Shown here piece after piece: positions 19,685 through 28,428 of a stretch of 35,992 nucleotides of DNA. Below the pieces are notes generated by a model. It did not search any database. It saw nothing but the letters and a program-made list of their open reading frames with translations, and was not told where the DNA came from. The stretch comes from Bacillota bacterium (lineage in GTDB: Bacteria; Bacillota; DTU014): positions 1 to 35,992 of the forward strand of contig JAAYAB010000087.1 in the NCBI GenBank assembly GCA_012719595.1, written 5' to 3'. How positions within the stretch are numbered: position 1 is the first letter of the stretch; each line of letters opens with the position of its first letter. The position numbers and the translations under genes are program-made.

Positions 19685-20314
19685 CTAGTCGAGTTCGGCA
19701 GATCGCGATATCTCGAGGACCGATGATTCCTTGAGCACCACCATGGTGCCATCTGGAAACTGCAGAGTGGCGCTCGACCCTTCGCCAGTCTTCACCATGT
19801 CCAATGCGTACAGGAAAAACGGGAGTTCAGATACAAGCTCCCAGCTGAAGTCGGACGGGCTCTGCACTGACACCTCGCCGGTGGCTCCCGAGATCTTCGC
19901 AGCAGGCCAAGGACTCTTTCCCATCACCACCGGTCCGTCCCATGAGCTCATGCCGCGAGCGTAGTTCATGACACGTTCAAATCCCGCAGCGACTAGAGTC
20001 GACGCGGCGCGGGCGCTTCTGAAGCCGCTAAAGCAGATTACAAGGATAGCCTTGCTCCGGTCTATCTCTGTCAGCCTGCTCTCGAGCTGGCCGAGTGGAA
20101 TCGAAATTGCACCCTCTATGTGGCCCTCTTCGTACTCGTCAGGCTGCCTGACATCGAGCAACATCAGTTCATAGCGAAGATCGCCTGAGAGCAGCTCCTT
20201 TACTCGCTCCGTGTCTACATCAGTGTACCCAGGTGTCTCACTTCTGCCGACGACACCGCCGATCAGCAGAATGACCAAGATGGTCAGTACGACGACTGCA
20301 ATTCTACTGCGCAT
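19685..20314 (-). CDS. Membrane-anchored/exported rhodanese-like protein with possible FecR-like C-terminus
   Basis: N-terminal TM MRSRIAVVVLTILVILLIGGVVG; YELMLLDVRQPDEYEEGHIEGAISIPLGQL...AILVICFSGFRSARAASTLVAAGFERVMNYARGMSSW; C-terminus SATLQFPDGTMVVLKESSVLEIS. ATG 20314 preceded by gaggggga. Confidence 0.88.
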   Translation of the reverse strand: MRSRIAVVVLTILVILLIGGVVGRSETPGYTDVDTERVKELLSGDLRYELMLLDVRQPDEYEEGHIEGAISIPLGQLESRLTEIDRSKAILVICFSGFRSARAASTLVAAGFERVMNYARGMSSWDGPVVMGKSPWPAAKISGATGEVSVQSPSDFSWELVSELPFFLYALDMVKTGEGSSATLQFPDGTMVVLKESSVLEISRSAELD

Positions 20315-20379
20315 TGCGATTCCCCCTCGAAGTACAGTTATACTTCGATCGGCCGGTTCCTCCATGCAGAGCTCAAACG

Positions 20380-20826
20380 CTATCGAATCACGTGTCCCAG
20401 CATTCCCTCCAGCTGCATGTACAGTCGAACCCACATGTGCATCTCAGGATCGCAGCGATACTGAGGGAAGCTCTGCAGTCTTCGGATCCTATCCCGAACT
20501 CTTGCAGCTCTGGCTCTGATCGAATCCAGCCGGTCGCTCGCTTCGGGCCACCCATCGCTCACCTCCGGCCACCCGCCGCCAGCTTTAGGCCAGTCATCTA
20601 CGCCGCGCTGAGCTGCGGCCAACGGAGCACGTGCGAGCGATAGCCTGCGCCGCTCCTCCGCGCAGCACTCAGTCGCGTGTCGCCGATCGGCTGCGACTTG
20701 CCGCAGTGCCGGGTCTGAGTTCTGGTTTTCGTAGGAGTACCTTATGCAATGACGGGCGAGTCTCAACCGACCTGTACCATCGTTTCTGTACACGGCTATC
20801 CTGGAGATCTTCACTGCAATCCCTTC
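20380..20826 (-). CDS. Uncharacterised protein with a heptapeptide WP-repeat (start uncertain)
   Basis: VKISRIAVYRNDGTGRLRLARHCIRYSYENQNS...DDWPKAGGGWPEVSDGWPEASDRLDSIRARAARVRDRIRRLQSFPQYRCDPEMHMWVRLYMQLEGMLGHVIR. Confidence 0.5.
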   Translation of the reverse strand, partial: EGIAVKISRIAVYRNDGTGRLRLARHCIRYSYENQNSDPALRQVAADRRHATECCAEERRRLSLARAPLAAAQRGVDDWPKAGGGWPEVSDGWPEASDRLDSIRARAARVRDRIRRLQSFPQYRCDPEMHMWVRLYMQLEGMLGHVIR

Positions 20827-20953
20827 AAACATGCGGTGCGCACAGCACCGGGCACGCACCTGGTCGTATAGTATATTATGAACCACACAGGGGAATCACG
20901 CGCACTGCAGGGGAGCCTGACTGACTGACTGCGAGCTGATGGAGGTGCAGCTG

Positions 20954-21244
20954 ATGAACGAACCCAAGAGAAATGGATACGGCCTGCCACCGGGCTTTGT
21001 CGAGGCTGCTATGACGCCCGCTACCTGTGGCCATCAACCGTGCGGTCCGGCGTATGCGCCTGCGCATACCGCATTTGCCGGCGCAGCATACGAGACCGAG
21101 AAACACATGATGATGTGCGATGTCTGTGACATGCTCCACGACATCAAGTGCATCGTCTCAGACACCAACAGCATGGTGAAGCATATCCACCAGAAGTGCT
21201 TGAGGGATACACCGAGAGCCTTGGGTGAAGCCGAGAAGAAATAG
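20954..21244 (+). CDS. Uncharacterised small Cys/His-containing protein (96 aa)
   Basis: MNEPKRNGYGLPPGFVEAAMTPATCGHQPCGPAYAPAHTAFAGAAYETEKHMMMCDVCDMLHDIKCIVSDTNSMVKHIHQKCLRDTPRALGEAEKK; ggaggtgcagctg before ATG; followed by a terminator. Confidence 0.65.
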   Translation: MNEPKRNGYGLPPGFVEAAMTPATCGHQPCGPAYAPAHTAFAGAAYETEKHMMMCDVCDMLHDIKCIVSDTNSMVKHIHQKCLRDTPRALGEAEKK

Positions 21245-21266
21245 GTGAGCGGTAATCTAGACAAGG

Positions 21267-21303
21267 AAAAACGGGGCTACTCAGCTAGAGTGGCCCCGTT
21301 TTG
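21267..21303. terminator. Bidirectional Rho-independent terminator
   Basis: AAAACGGGGCTACTCAGCTAGAGTGGCCCCGTTTTG between convergent genes ending 21244 (+) and 21315 (-). Confidence 0.85.
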
Positions 21304-21314
21304 TTAGCTAAACA

Positions 21315-22613
21315 TCAACCCACGCACCGCTTGCACGTCGCACAATTCGCCTCACGAGAGCTTTCGAACTCCGAGAAGTCAAGGGTGGCGAAGTAGTCGT
21401 CCAACGACTCAGCCCGACGGATCATCTTGACAGTTCCGTCGGCCTTGAGGAGCAGTTCTGCACACCTGAGCCGCCCGTTGTAGTTGAACCCCATTGAGTG
21501 GCCATGGGCACCCGTGTCGTGGATCACAACGATATCGCCAACCTCGATCTCTGGCAGAGGCCGGTCTATGGCGAACTTGTCGTTGTTCTCGCACAAAGAC
21601 CCTGTGACATCGTAAGTGTGGTCGTGCGGCCAGTCCTCTTTTCCGAGCACGGTAATGTGGTGGTAAGCACCATACATCCCGGGCCTCATGAGATGAGCCA
21701 TGCAGGCATCCAGCCCCACATAGTCCTTGTACGTCTCTTTCTTGTGCAAGACGGTGGACACCAGGAAGCCATACGGCCCCGTTATGGCTCGGCCCATTTC
21801 GAAGTAGATCCCTCGCGGGCGGACCGAGTCGGGAACCGGCATGCAGTTGTACTCCTCTCGAATACCGGCTGATATCCCCTCATAGTCGATGGACTTGTCA
21901 CCGGGCTTGTAGGGTATCCCGACGCCGCCTCCCAGGTTCACAAACTCAAACTTGATACCGAGCTCATTGTAGAGCTCGGCCGCAACACCGAACAGCATCC
22001 TCGCAGTCTCAACGAAGTGCGTGGGGTCCAGCTCGTTCGACGCGATCATCGTGTGCAAGCCGAACCGCTTGACTCCCAGTTCTTTCGCAGACCGGTATGC
22101 CTCAGTCAGCTGAGGACGAGTGAGCCCGTATTTCGCCTCTCTGGGCTTGCCGATAATCGAGTTTCCGAAGCGCGCATCTCCTGGATTGTACCTGAAGCAC
22201 AGCATCTCAGGCAGGCCAGCATGTTTGATCAGGAAAGGCAAGTGAGAGATGTCATCCAGATTGATGATCGCTCCGAGCTCCATGGCCTTGCGGTACTCTT
22301 CGGCAGGGGTGTCGTTAGACGTGAACATGATGTCGTGGCCGGTCACGCCGACTCTCTCGCACAGCACCAGTTCTGCCAGTGAGCTGCAATCGGCACCGAA
22401 CCCCTCTTCGTGGAGCATCGCCACTATGTGAGGATTGGGAGTCGCCTTCACCGCGAAGTACTCGCGGAAGTCCTCGACCCACGAAAAGGCCGCCTTGAGT
22501 CTCCTTGCGTTTTCCCTTATTCCGCGCTCATCGTAAATGTGAAACGGGGTCCCAAACTGCTTGACTATCGTCTCTATCTGCGACTTTGTGAAGGGCAATG
22601 CCTTCTGCCTCAT
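21315..22613 (-). CDS. lysA: Diaminopimelate decarboxylase-like PLP decarboxylase (alanine racemase fold)
   Basis: FGTPFHIYDERGIRENARRLK...EYFAVKATPNPHIVAMLHEEGFGADCSSLAEL...FVNLGGGVGIPY; C-terminal tail CATCKRCVG. ATG 22613 with ggagg. Confidence 0.85.
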   Translation of the reverse strand: MRQKALPFTKSQIETIVKQFGTPFHIYDERGIRENARRLKAAFSWVEDFREYFAVKATPNPHIVAMLHEEGFGADCSSLAELVLCERVGVTGHDIMFTSNDTPAEEYRKAMELGAIINLDDISHLPFLIKHAGLPEMLCFRYNPGDARFGNSIIGKPREAKYGLTRPQLTEAYRSAKELGVKRFGLHTMIASNELDPTHFVETARMLFGVAAELYNELGIKFEFVNLGGGVGIPYKPGDKSIDYEGISAGIREEYNCMPVPDSVRPRGIYFEMGRAITGPYGFLVSTVLHKKETYKDYVGLDACMAHLMRPGMYGAYHHITVLGKEDWPHDHTYDVTGSLCENNDKFAIDRPLPEIEVGDIVVIHDTGAHGHSMGFNYNGRLRCAELLLKADGTVKMIRRAESLDDYFATLDFSEFESSREANCATCKRCVG

Positions 22614-22670
22614 TGTCAACCTCCATCACTGCTCCCTACTCCACTTCTATTCTGCGGCAACCGTACGGCT

Positions 22671-22719
22671 GCCTACTGACGTCTGCCTACCGACGTCTAC
22701 CTACTGCCTACTGACCTCT
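22671..22719. repeat. Short (~14-bp) tandem repeats between the threonine aldolase and lysA-like genes
   Basis: gcctactgacgtct gcctaccgacgtct acctact gcctactgacctct. Confidence 0.75.
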
Positions 22720-22723
22720 ATCT

Positions 22724-23764
22724 CTATCGTCGCCCCGCTGCTCTCCCCGCTGCCTCGACTGCGTACTCAATGTCGCTTCTATTGACGTCCAGGTGAGTGA
22801 CGGCACGAATCCGTGTGCGTCCCACCGGCACCATCCTGACCCCTTGCTCCAGCAGCTGCTCGCAGAACGCGGCAGCTGTGGTTCCCAGACCGCTGACATC
22901 AAAGAACAGTATATTGGTCTCAACCGGCTCGACGGAAATGCCCGGGATCTCGGCGAGGCCTCGTGCCAGAAGCCGAGCGTTGTGGTGGTCGTCCTTGAGT
23001 CTATCAACGTGGTGTCTCAGAGCATACACTCCTGCCGCAGCAATAATGCCTGCCTGGCGCATTGCACCTCCGAACTGGTGTTTGAACCGCCAAGCCTTCT
23101 TGATGAAGTCCTTGCTTCCGGCCAGCACAGCGCCAACCGGCGCGCCCAGACCTTTGCTGAGGTCCAGCCAAACCGAGTCAAAACCTTCCGCATATTCACT
23201 GGCAGAGACTCCTGAGGCTACCACTGCGTTGAGCAATCGGGCGCCGTCCATGTGGGTTGCCAGTCCGTGCTTGCGGGCGACTGCGCACACTTCCCTGATC
23301 GTGCCTATGGGCCAGACAGCCCCGCCTCCGAAGTTCGTCGTCTGCTCAACCGAGACCAGTCTGGTCCTGGGAGCATGGTTATCATCAACCGGTCGCACAG
23401 CAGCCTCCACCTGCTCGCCATTGAATATCCCCCGGACTCCCTTGACAGGGCATATCATTGCTCCGCTCAGAGCTGCCACTCCACCCGCCTCTGAGTGAAT
23501 CGGATGAGCGGTTTCATCCATGATGATCTCATCGCCATGGCTGCAATGCACGCGAAAGGCAATCTGGTTGCACATCGTGCCCGAAGGGAGGTAGACGGCG
23601 TCTTCCTTGCCTAGGAGTTCGCTGACCATCTCGACGAGCAGGTTCACAGTGGGGTCTTCCTGGTTCTGCTCATTGCCGACTTCAGCCTGAGCCATGAACT
23701 GCCGCATCTCTGCGGTAGGCTTGGTTATGGTATCGCTGTACAGATCAACTCTGATGCGTGGCAC
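22724..23764 (-). CDS. ltaE: Low-specificity L-threonine aldolase / beta-eliminating lyase family (GTG start)
   Basis: VDLYSDTITKPTAEMRQFMAQAEVGNEQNQEDPTVNLL...THMDGARLLNA...DSVWLDLSKGLGAPVGAVLAGS; ggagg before GTG 23764. Confidence 0.92.
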   Translation of the reverse strand: MPRIRVDLYSDTITKPTAEMRQFMAQAEVGNEQNQEDPTVNLLVEMVSELLGKEDAVYLPSGTMCNQIAFRVHCSHGDEIIMDETAHPIHSEAGGVAALSGAMICPVKGVRGIFNGEQVEAAVRPVDDNHAPRTRLVSVEQTTNFGGGAVWPIGTIREVCAVARKHGLATHMDGARLLNAVVASGVSASEYAEGFDSVWLDLSKGLGAPVGAVLAGSKDFIKKAWRFKHQFGGAMRQAGIIAAAGVYALRHHVDRLKDDHHNARLLARGLAEIPGISVEPVETNILFFDVSGLGTTAAAFCEQLLEQGVRMVPVGRTRIRAVTHLDVNRSDIEYAVEAAGRAAGRR

Positions 23765-23832
23765 AGGAATGCCTCCTATCTGTCGAGAAGGTCAGGCGGC
23801 CGGCTCGATTCGAATGGACAGCAGGCCGGTCG

Positions 23833-24153
23833 CTATCCATCCTTTCGAACGGATGTCGGAATTCGTATCTGCTGATAGGCATGTAGGCGAGGCTCCAGCA
23901 GCCCAGAGACGGACAAGATCTCAGGTATGACTAAGTGAGGGCTTTCCTCTGGTCGAAATCTCTGAGCTATTGACCATAGTGAGTCGCCGGGCTGCACTAC
24001 GTATGTCACGATCGTCTTGGCAGGTTCGGTGTATTCGAAATCGGGTCCGCTCGTAAAGTCGAGAGCCATGGCCACGATGAATGCCACAATCAAAACCTGT
24101 ACGCACACGGCCAGCGCCACAAGCCGCTTCTCCATGGGCTCGTCCATGCGCAT
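23833..24153 (-). CDS. Single-TM LysM protein (YneA-like layout)
   Basis: MRMDEPMEKRLVALAVCVQVLIVAFIVAMALDF...TYVVQPGDSLWSIAQRFRPEESPHLVIPEILSVSGL...LHAYQQIRIPT; ggaggt before ATG. Confidence 0.8.
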   Translation of the reverse strand: MRMDEPMEKRLVALAVCVQVLIVAFIVAMALDFTSGPDFEYTEPAKTIVTYVVQPGDSLWSIAQRFRPEESPHLVIPEILSVSGLLEPRLHAYQQIRIPTSVRKDG

Positions 24154-24280
24154 CTTGCGTACCTCCCGCGTCCAAACACGCTTCGTTCCCCACCGCCCAT
24201 TATATTCGCACCCGGTCGAGCAGTCAACTTGACCCAATGACCGGCCATTTGCGGTTGCTAGCTGGGGTTTCTTTAAGGAA

Positions 24281-24316
24281 CACGATAGCCGGAAGTGGCA
24301 CGATAGCTGGAAGTGA
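24281..24316. repeat. 18-bp tandem duplication
   Basis: cacgatagccggaagtgg cacgatagctggaagtga. Confidence 0.8.
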
Positions 24317-24327
24317 GCAGCGCTGCA

Positions 24328-24708
24328 TCATAGAACTGACTCGAGATTGAAAGCCTCTTTTTTCGGTATGTGATCTACCAGCTGCACTGCTGTATTAATC
24401 TCTACGAGGGACAAATGTGAGTCATGAAACCGGATGTGCTGCCGCAGGCGAACCAGCGAGTCTCGCACGCGGTCCATATCGTGGTGGTAGACAATCATAC
24501 ACCAGAACCTATCTGCACGATCCCATTGCTGCTCAACCTCAGTGAGAAAAGCCTCAGCCTCATCAAACCTCCCAGCCAGCACAGCAGCCTCCACCCTGTA
24601 GATCAACTGAAGGATGCGGTCGGCTTCCCTGTTCATCGCTTGCTCAAGCAGAATCCCGGTGACTACGAGGACGATCATCAGGATTGCTGCAGCCCAGACG
24701 AGCTTCAT
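24328..24708 (-). CDS. DUF4363 family protein
   Basis: N-terminal TM then EQAMNREADRILQLIYRVEAAVLAGRFDEAEAFLTEVEQQWDRADRFWCMIVYHHDMDRVRDSLVRL; start overlaps the DUF421 stop. Confidence 0.8.
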   Translation of the reverse strand: MKLVWAAAILMIVLVVTGILLEQAMNREADRILQLIYRVEAAVLAGRFDEAEAFLTEVEQQWDRADRFWCMIVYHHDMDRVRDSLVRLRQHIRFHDSHLSLVEINTAVQLVDHIPKKEAFNLESVL

Positions 24709-25391
24709 TGAGCTTCCCCCTTCTCCTTCACCTGATAGAACAGCTCGCCCTTTGTATTGAGAGTGGCAAGGATTACCTCTTTCAGGTTGTCAACTCCTCT
24801 GTCGGCCAACTGCCTCCTCAGCCACTGCTCGTCCAGGTTCACGAGTTGCAGGTTGTCGCTGTTAGGCTTGCCGTCAACAACCAAGGTGACAGGCAGGCCC
24901 TCGTAGCTGGTGTCTATGCCTAGGTCGGCCGGACAGACTGGCCGCCGCTGGGATTTCGGTATGACGCTCATCTGACCGCTCGTCTCGAGAATCGCATATT
25001 CGACGTCTGCGATGTCCGGATACCCCTTGATCCTGAGCTGCTCGGCCAGGTCATCTAGGTTGATCCTGGCGTCCCTCAGTTCCCTCCACATGATCTTTCC
25101 GCCGGAGATCAGCACACTCGGGCGGCCGGATATGATGGATCTGGCCACACTGCTTCGAAGGGTCAGGTAGGAGGCCAAGACCTCGGCGATCATCAAAACA
25201 AGGATAGGAATCGCCCCGTTTATCAGCGGTATGTCCTTGTCCTGCATCGGAACAGCGGCCAAGTCGGCCACCAGGATCGCGACGACTAACTCGGAAGGCT
25301 GAAGCTGACCAATCTGCCTCTTTCCCATGAGCCGCATCAACGTCACTATGAGCACGTACAGAATGAGAGTGCGTACAATCAGGATGAGCAT
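24705..25391 (-). CDS. DUF421 family membrane protein (YetF-like)
   Basis: YVLIVTLMRLMGKRQIGQLQPSELVVAILVADLAAVPMQDKDIPLINGAIPI...SGRPSVLISGGKIMWRELRDARINLDDL. Confidence 0.92.
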   Translation of the reverse strand: MLILIVRTLILYVLIVTLMRLMGKRQIGQLQPSELVVAILVADLAAVPMQDKDIPLINGAIPILVLMIAEVLASYLTLRSSVARSIISGRPSVLISGGKIMWRELRDARINLDDLAEQLRIKGYPDIADVEYAILETSGQMSVIPKSQRRPVCPADLGIDTSYEGLPVTLVVDGKPNSDNLQLVNLDEQWLRRQLADRGVDNLKEVILATLNTKGELFYQVKEKGEAQ

Positions 25392-25431
25392 CTACTGAAC
25401 CCTCCAGCACTGGATCCTCCGCGTCTGTGGG

Positions 25432-26802
25432 CTAGACGGAGTAGCTGTCTCTGAGGAACGCCAGGTATGAGCGGTTGGCCTTGTCGGACAGCCAATCGCG
25501 GATGGTGCGCCAGCCGTACAGCCTGAAGTACAGGTTTGGCAGGTCGAAGCGCATTGCGAGGTCTGCGCAGTGCCTCAACGAGTAGAAACGAGCCATTTCC
25601 TTCATGACCTGGTACTGCAATGCGTAAGCGCTCATCTGCGCAGGTTTGAACACGACGTGGTGTCCATCGAAGTACTGCCACTCGGTGGATATGAGTCTAC
25701 CCTGTTCTCTCAGAGTGTCGTAGTACGGAGTGCCTGGGATGGGTGTCAGCATCAGAAGCTGGATCGTGTCTATGCCGTGCCTCAGTGCGAAGTCCACAGT
25801 GCGGCGGGGAGTCTCTGCGTCGTCCGTGTCTGCGCCGATCGCGAACATACCATGGATGCGGATCCCGCAGTCATGGATGGCCCGTATTGCAGCGACAGTT
25901 TCTTTGACGCTCAAGTGCTTCTCATATGCTGCGAGTGTGGCGTCGTTTACACTCTCAAAGCCGATGTGCAGGATTCGGCACCCTGCCTCGTACATCAGCT
26001 CTAGGAGTCCAGGCTCCAGCACGGAGTCCGCCCGGACTTGGGCCGACCAGTAGGTGCGGACTCGCCGTTCGATCAATGCTTTCATCAGTCTGCGGGTCCG
26101 CGAGGGCAGTGCAACGAAGTTGTCATCGTAGAAGAAGAGATTGCGGTCGGACACCCGCGCGACCTCGTCGGCCACCGCCTCCACATCTCTGCATCGGTAG
26201 TCTCTGCCGAACATGCGTATGACTGAACAGAACGTGCAGCCGTGAGGACAACCCCGAGAGGTCTCTATCGGCACCAGGTTCATGCGTTCGTGCCCGCAAA
26301 TGGTGCTCAAGTCGGGAAAAGGCAGATCGTTGAGATTGACCAGCGGGGCCCTCGGCCCGATGCAGATGCGGTCTCCATAGCGGTACGCGAGACCCGGAAT
26401 CCCTCTGACCGGCGTCCCCTTTTCGAGACACTCTGCCAGAGCTACAATCGATTCCTCACCCTCGCCTATGACGCAGAAATCGGCATGACTAAGCGCCTCC
26501 TCTACGCAGAACGAGACGTGGGGCCCGCCCATTACAATCGGAACATCGCTCCTGAGCTTCTTTATCGAGTCGGCAAGCCAATATGCTCGAGGGGCAGTCG
26601 ATGTCGTGGCAGAGATGCCGATGAGGTCGGCATTCGCCAGGGAATCGACCGGCATGGGTTTGATAGATTCCACCACTACGCGGACATCGTATCCGCGGTT
26701 GCGCAAAATGGTCGCGATCAAGGGCAGTCCAAGCCTCGGGAGCTTGGTCCTGCTGAAGACATGCAGGCCTGGCGGCCTGGGCTCTATGAGGGTAATCTTC
26801 AC
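25432..26802 (-). CDS. B12-binding domain radical SAM protein (GTG start)
   Basis: VKITLIEPRPPG...LGLPLIATILRNRGYDVRVV...ETSRGCPHGCTFCSV (CxxxCxxC); ggagg before GTG 26802. Confidence 0.92.
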   Translation of the reverse strand: MKITLIEPRPPGLHVFSRTKLPRLGLPLIATILRNRGYDVRVVVESIKPMPVDSLANADLIGISATTSTAPRAYWLADSIKKLRSDVPIVMGGPHVSFCVEEALSHADFCVIGEGEESIVALAECLEKGTPVRGIPGLAYRYGDRICIGPRAPLVNLNDLPFPDLSTICGHERMNLVPIETSRGCPHGCTFCSVIRMFGRDYRCRDVEAVADEVARVSDRNLFFYDDNFVALPSRTRRLMKALIERRVRTYWSAQVRADSVLEPGLLELMYEAGCRILHIGFESVNDATLAAYEKHLSVKETVAAIRAIHDCGIRIHGMFAIGADTDDAETPRRTVDFALRHGIDTIQLLMLTPIPGTPYYDTLREQGRLISTEWQYFDGHHVVFKPAQMSAYALQYQVMKEMARFYSLRHCADLAMRFDLPNLYFRLYGWRTIRDWLSDKANRSYLAFLRDSYSV

Positions 26803-26825
26803 AGGCGAACCTCCACACTGGCCGA

Positions 26826-26880
26826 GACAGACCGGACCCGAAAGACTGTTCGTTTGCCCAAGTCTTGGGTCCGGTACTGT
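26826..26880 (-). terminator. Long imperfect hairpin in the serS-radical SAM interval (possible attenuator/terminator)
   Basis: gacag-a-ccggaccc-ga-aagact-loop-agtctt-gggtccgg-ta-ctgtc; no T-run. Confidence 0.4.
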
Positions 26881-26918
26881 CTTCACCTATAAGCATGGGA
26901 GATATCGCCTGTATTCAT

Positions 26919-28196
26919 TCAACGAATCACATCGACTCCGGTCCACTTGCGAAGTGGCTCGGGAACCACAACGCTCCCATCGGCCTGCTGGCACTGCTCT
27001 AGGATCGCAGGGAACAGTCTGCTCGTCGCCAAACCGGATGCGTTCAGGGTGTGGACGAGCTCCGTCTTTCCGGTTGCCTGCCGTCTGAAGCGCATTCCGC
27101 CTCTGCGGGCCTGGAAATCCTTCGCGTTGGAGGCGGAGCTGACTTCCTTGTATTCCTTCATGCTGGGTATCCATACTTCGATGTCATAGGTCTTAGCCAT
27201 CGACGCACTGACGTCGGCCGCGGCGAGCTTGGACACCCTGTGGTGAAGCCCGAGTCCCTGGACCAAGCGCTCAGCCTTGTGGATCATCTCTTCCAGCGCT
27301 GCTGCAGAATCTTCAGGTCTCGTATATTGGAACAGCTCCACTTTGTTGAACTGATGGCCTCGGATCATGCCTCTCTCCTGCGCCCTGTAGCTCCCCGCTT
27401 CCCTGCGATAGCACGGTGTGTAGGCGAAGTAGCGCTTTGGGAGATCGGACTCCTGCAGTATCTCGTCTCTGTGCAGGTTCACCAAGGCAGTTTCAGCCGT
27501 AGGCAACAGGAACTGCTGAAAACCGCGCCCCTCGTCAGCTTCGATGTGAAACACATCCTCGCTGAACTTGGGGAATTGGCCCGCAGTGTACCCGCAATCG
27601 TAGGTCAAAATGTGCGGCGGCAGGATGAACTCATACCCGTCGGCCAGGTGCGCCTCGACGAAGTAGTTGAGCAGCGCCCACTCCAACCTCGCCCCTTTTC
27701 CTGTATAGATCCAGAATCCATTGCCTCCCAGCTTTGCTCCTCGCTCGTAGTCGACGAGCCCGAGAGAAAGGGCAAGTTCGATATGGTCTTTAGCTGGGAA
27801 ATCAAACTGAGGCAGCTCTCCCCACACTCTGACGACCTCATTGCGCTCTTTGCCGCCGGCAACTACGTCGTCGTCAGGCATGTTGGGCAGACTGTCAAGG
27901 AACTGCTTGATCTGTGCCTCTATCTCCGTCAGTCTCGAATCGATCTCTTTGATCTGATCGGACACTGCCTTCATCTCTGCAAGGACTGAGCTCACGTCAA
28001 GGCCTTGACGCTTCATAGCGGGAATCTGGTCTGAGACGCGGTTCCGCTTCGACCGGAGCTCGTCACCCTGGCTGATCAGCGTTCTGCGCTCAGCATCCCA
28101 AGAGAGCAACTCGAAGAAATCGACCTCGAACTGCCGCTTCGCGAGTGCCTGTCTCACTGCCTCAGGATCCTGCCTGATGAGATTAATATCTATCAT
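26919..28196 (-). CDS. serS: Seryl-tRNA synthetase
   Basis: MIDINLIRQDPEAVRQALAKR...LPTAETALVNLHRDEIL...RYFAYTPCYRREAGSYRAQERGMIRGHQFNKVELF...SASNAKDFQARRGGMRFRR. Confidence 0.95.
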   Translation of the reverse strand: MIDINLIRQDPEAVRQALAKRQFEVDFFELLSWDAERRTLISQGDELRSKRNRVSDQIPAMKRQGLDVSSVLAEMKAVSDQIKEIDSRLTEIEAQIKQFLDSLPNMPDDDVVAGGKERNEVVRVWGELPQFDFPAKDHIELALSLGLVDYERGAKLGGNGFWIYTGKGARLEWALLNYFVEAHLADGYEFILPPHILTYDCGYTAGQFPKFSEDVFHIEADEGRGFQQFLLPTAETALVNLHRDEILQESDLPKRYFAYTPCYRREAGSYRAQERGMIRGHQFNKVELFQYTRPEDSAAALEEMIHKAERLVQGLGLHHRVSKLAAADVSASMAKTYDIEVWIPSMKEYKEVSSASNAKDFQARRGGMRFRRQATGKTELVHTLNASGLATSRLFPAILEQCQQADGSVVVPEPLRKWTGVDVIR

Positions 28197-28283
28197 TGCG
28201 CCTTCACCTCTTCGATCACAACACCCATGTTCACACCCGTGTTCGTACTATACCACTCCGGACAAAGTCTCGCAATGCATTAA

Positions 28284-28312
28284 CAGGCTGTCGGCCTCCA
28301 CCCGACAGCCTG
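28284..28312. other. Perfect 11-bp stem hairpin in the divergent serS / LysM intergenic region
   Basis: caggctgtcgg-cctccac-ccgacagcctg. Confidence 0.5.
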
Positions 28313-28428
28313 CCGGCTGCGAGACAGCCGCCTCCGACAAAGGCACGATATCGCAGGTAGCAGGCGACCGAATCAACAGTGAACATATACTGTAGTGACA
28401 GACGACCACGAAAGGAGTGAATTTCCTA

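Noticed and set aside
22671-22719. Possible CRISPR array
   Set aside because: Units are ~14 bp, directly adjacent, with no spacers and no cas genes in the window.
27051-27989. 312-aa ORF antisense to serS
   Set aside because: Shadow ORF with no family resemblance; serS is clear on the other strand.
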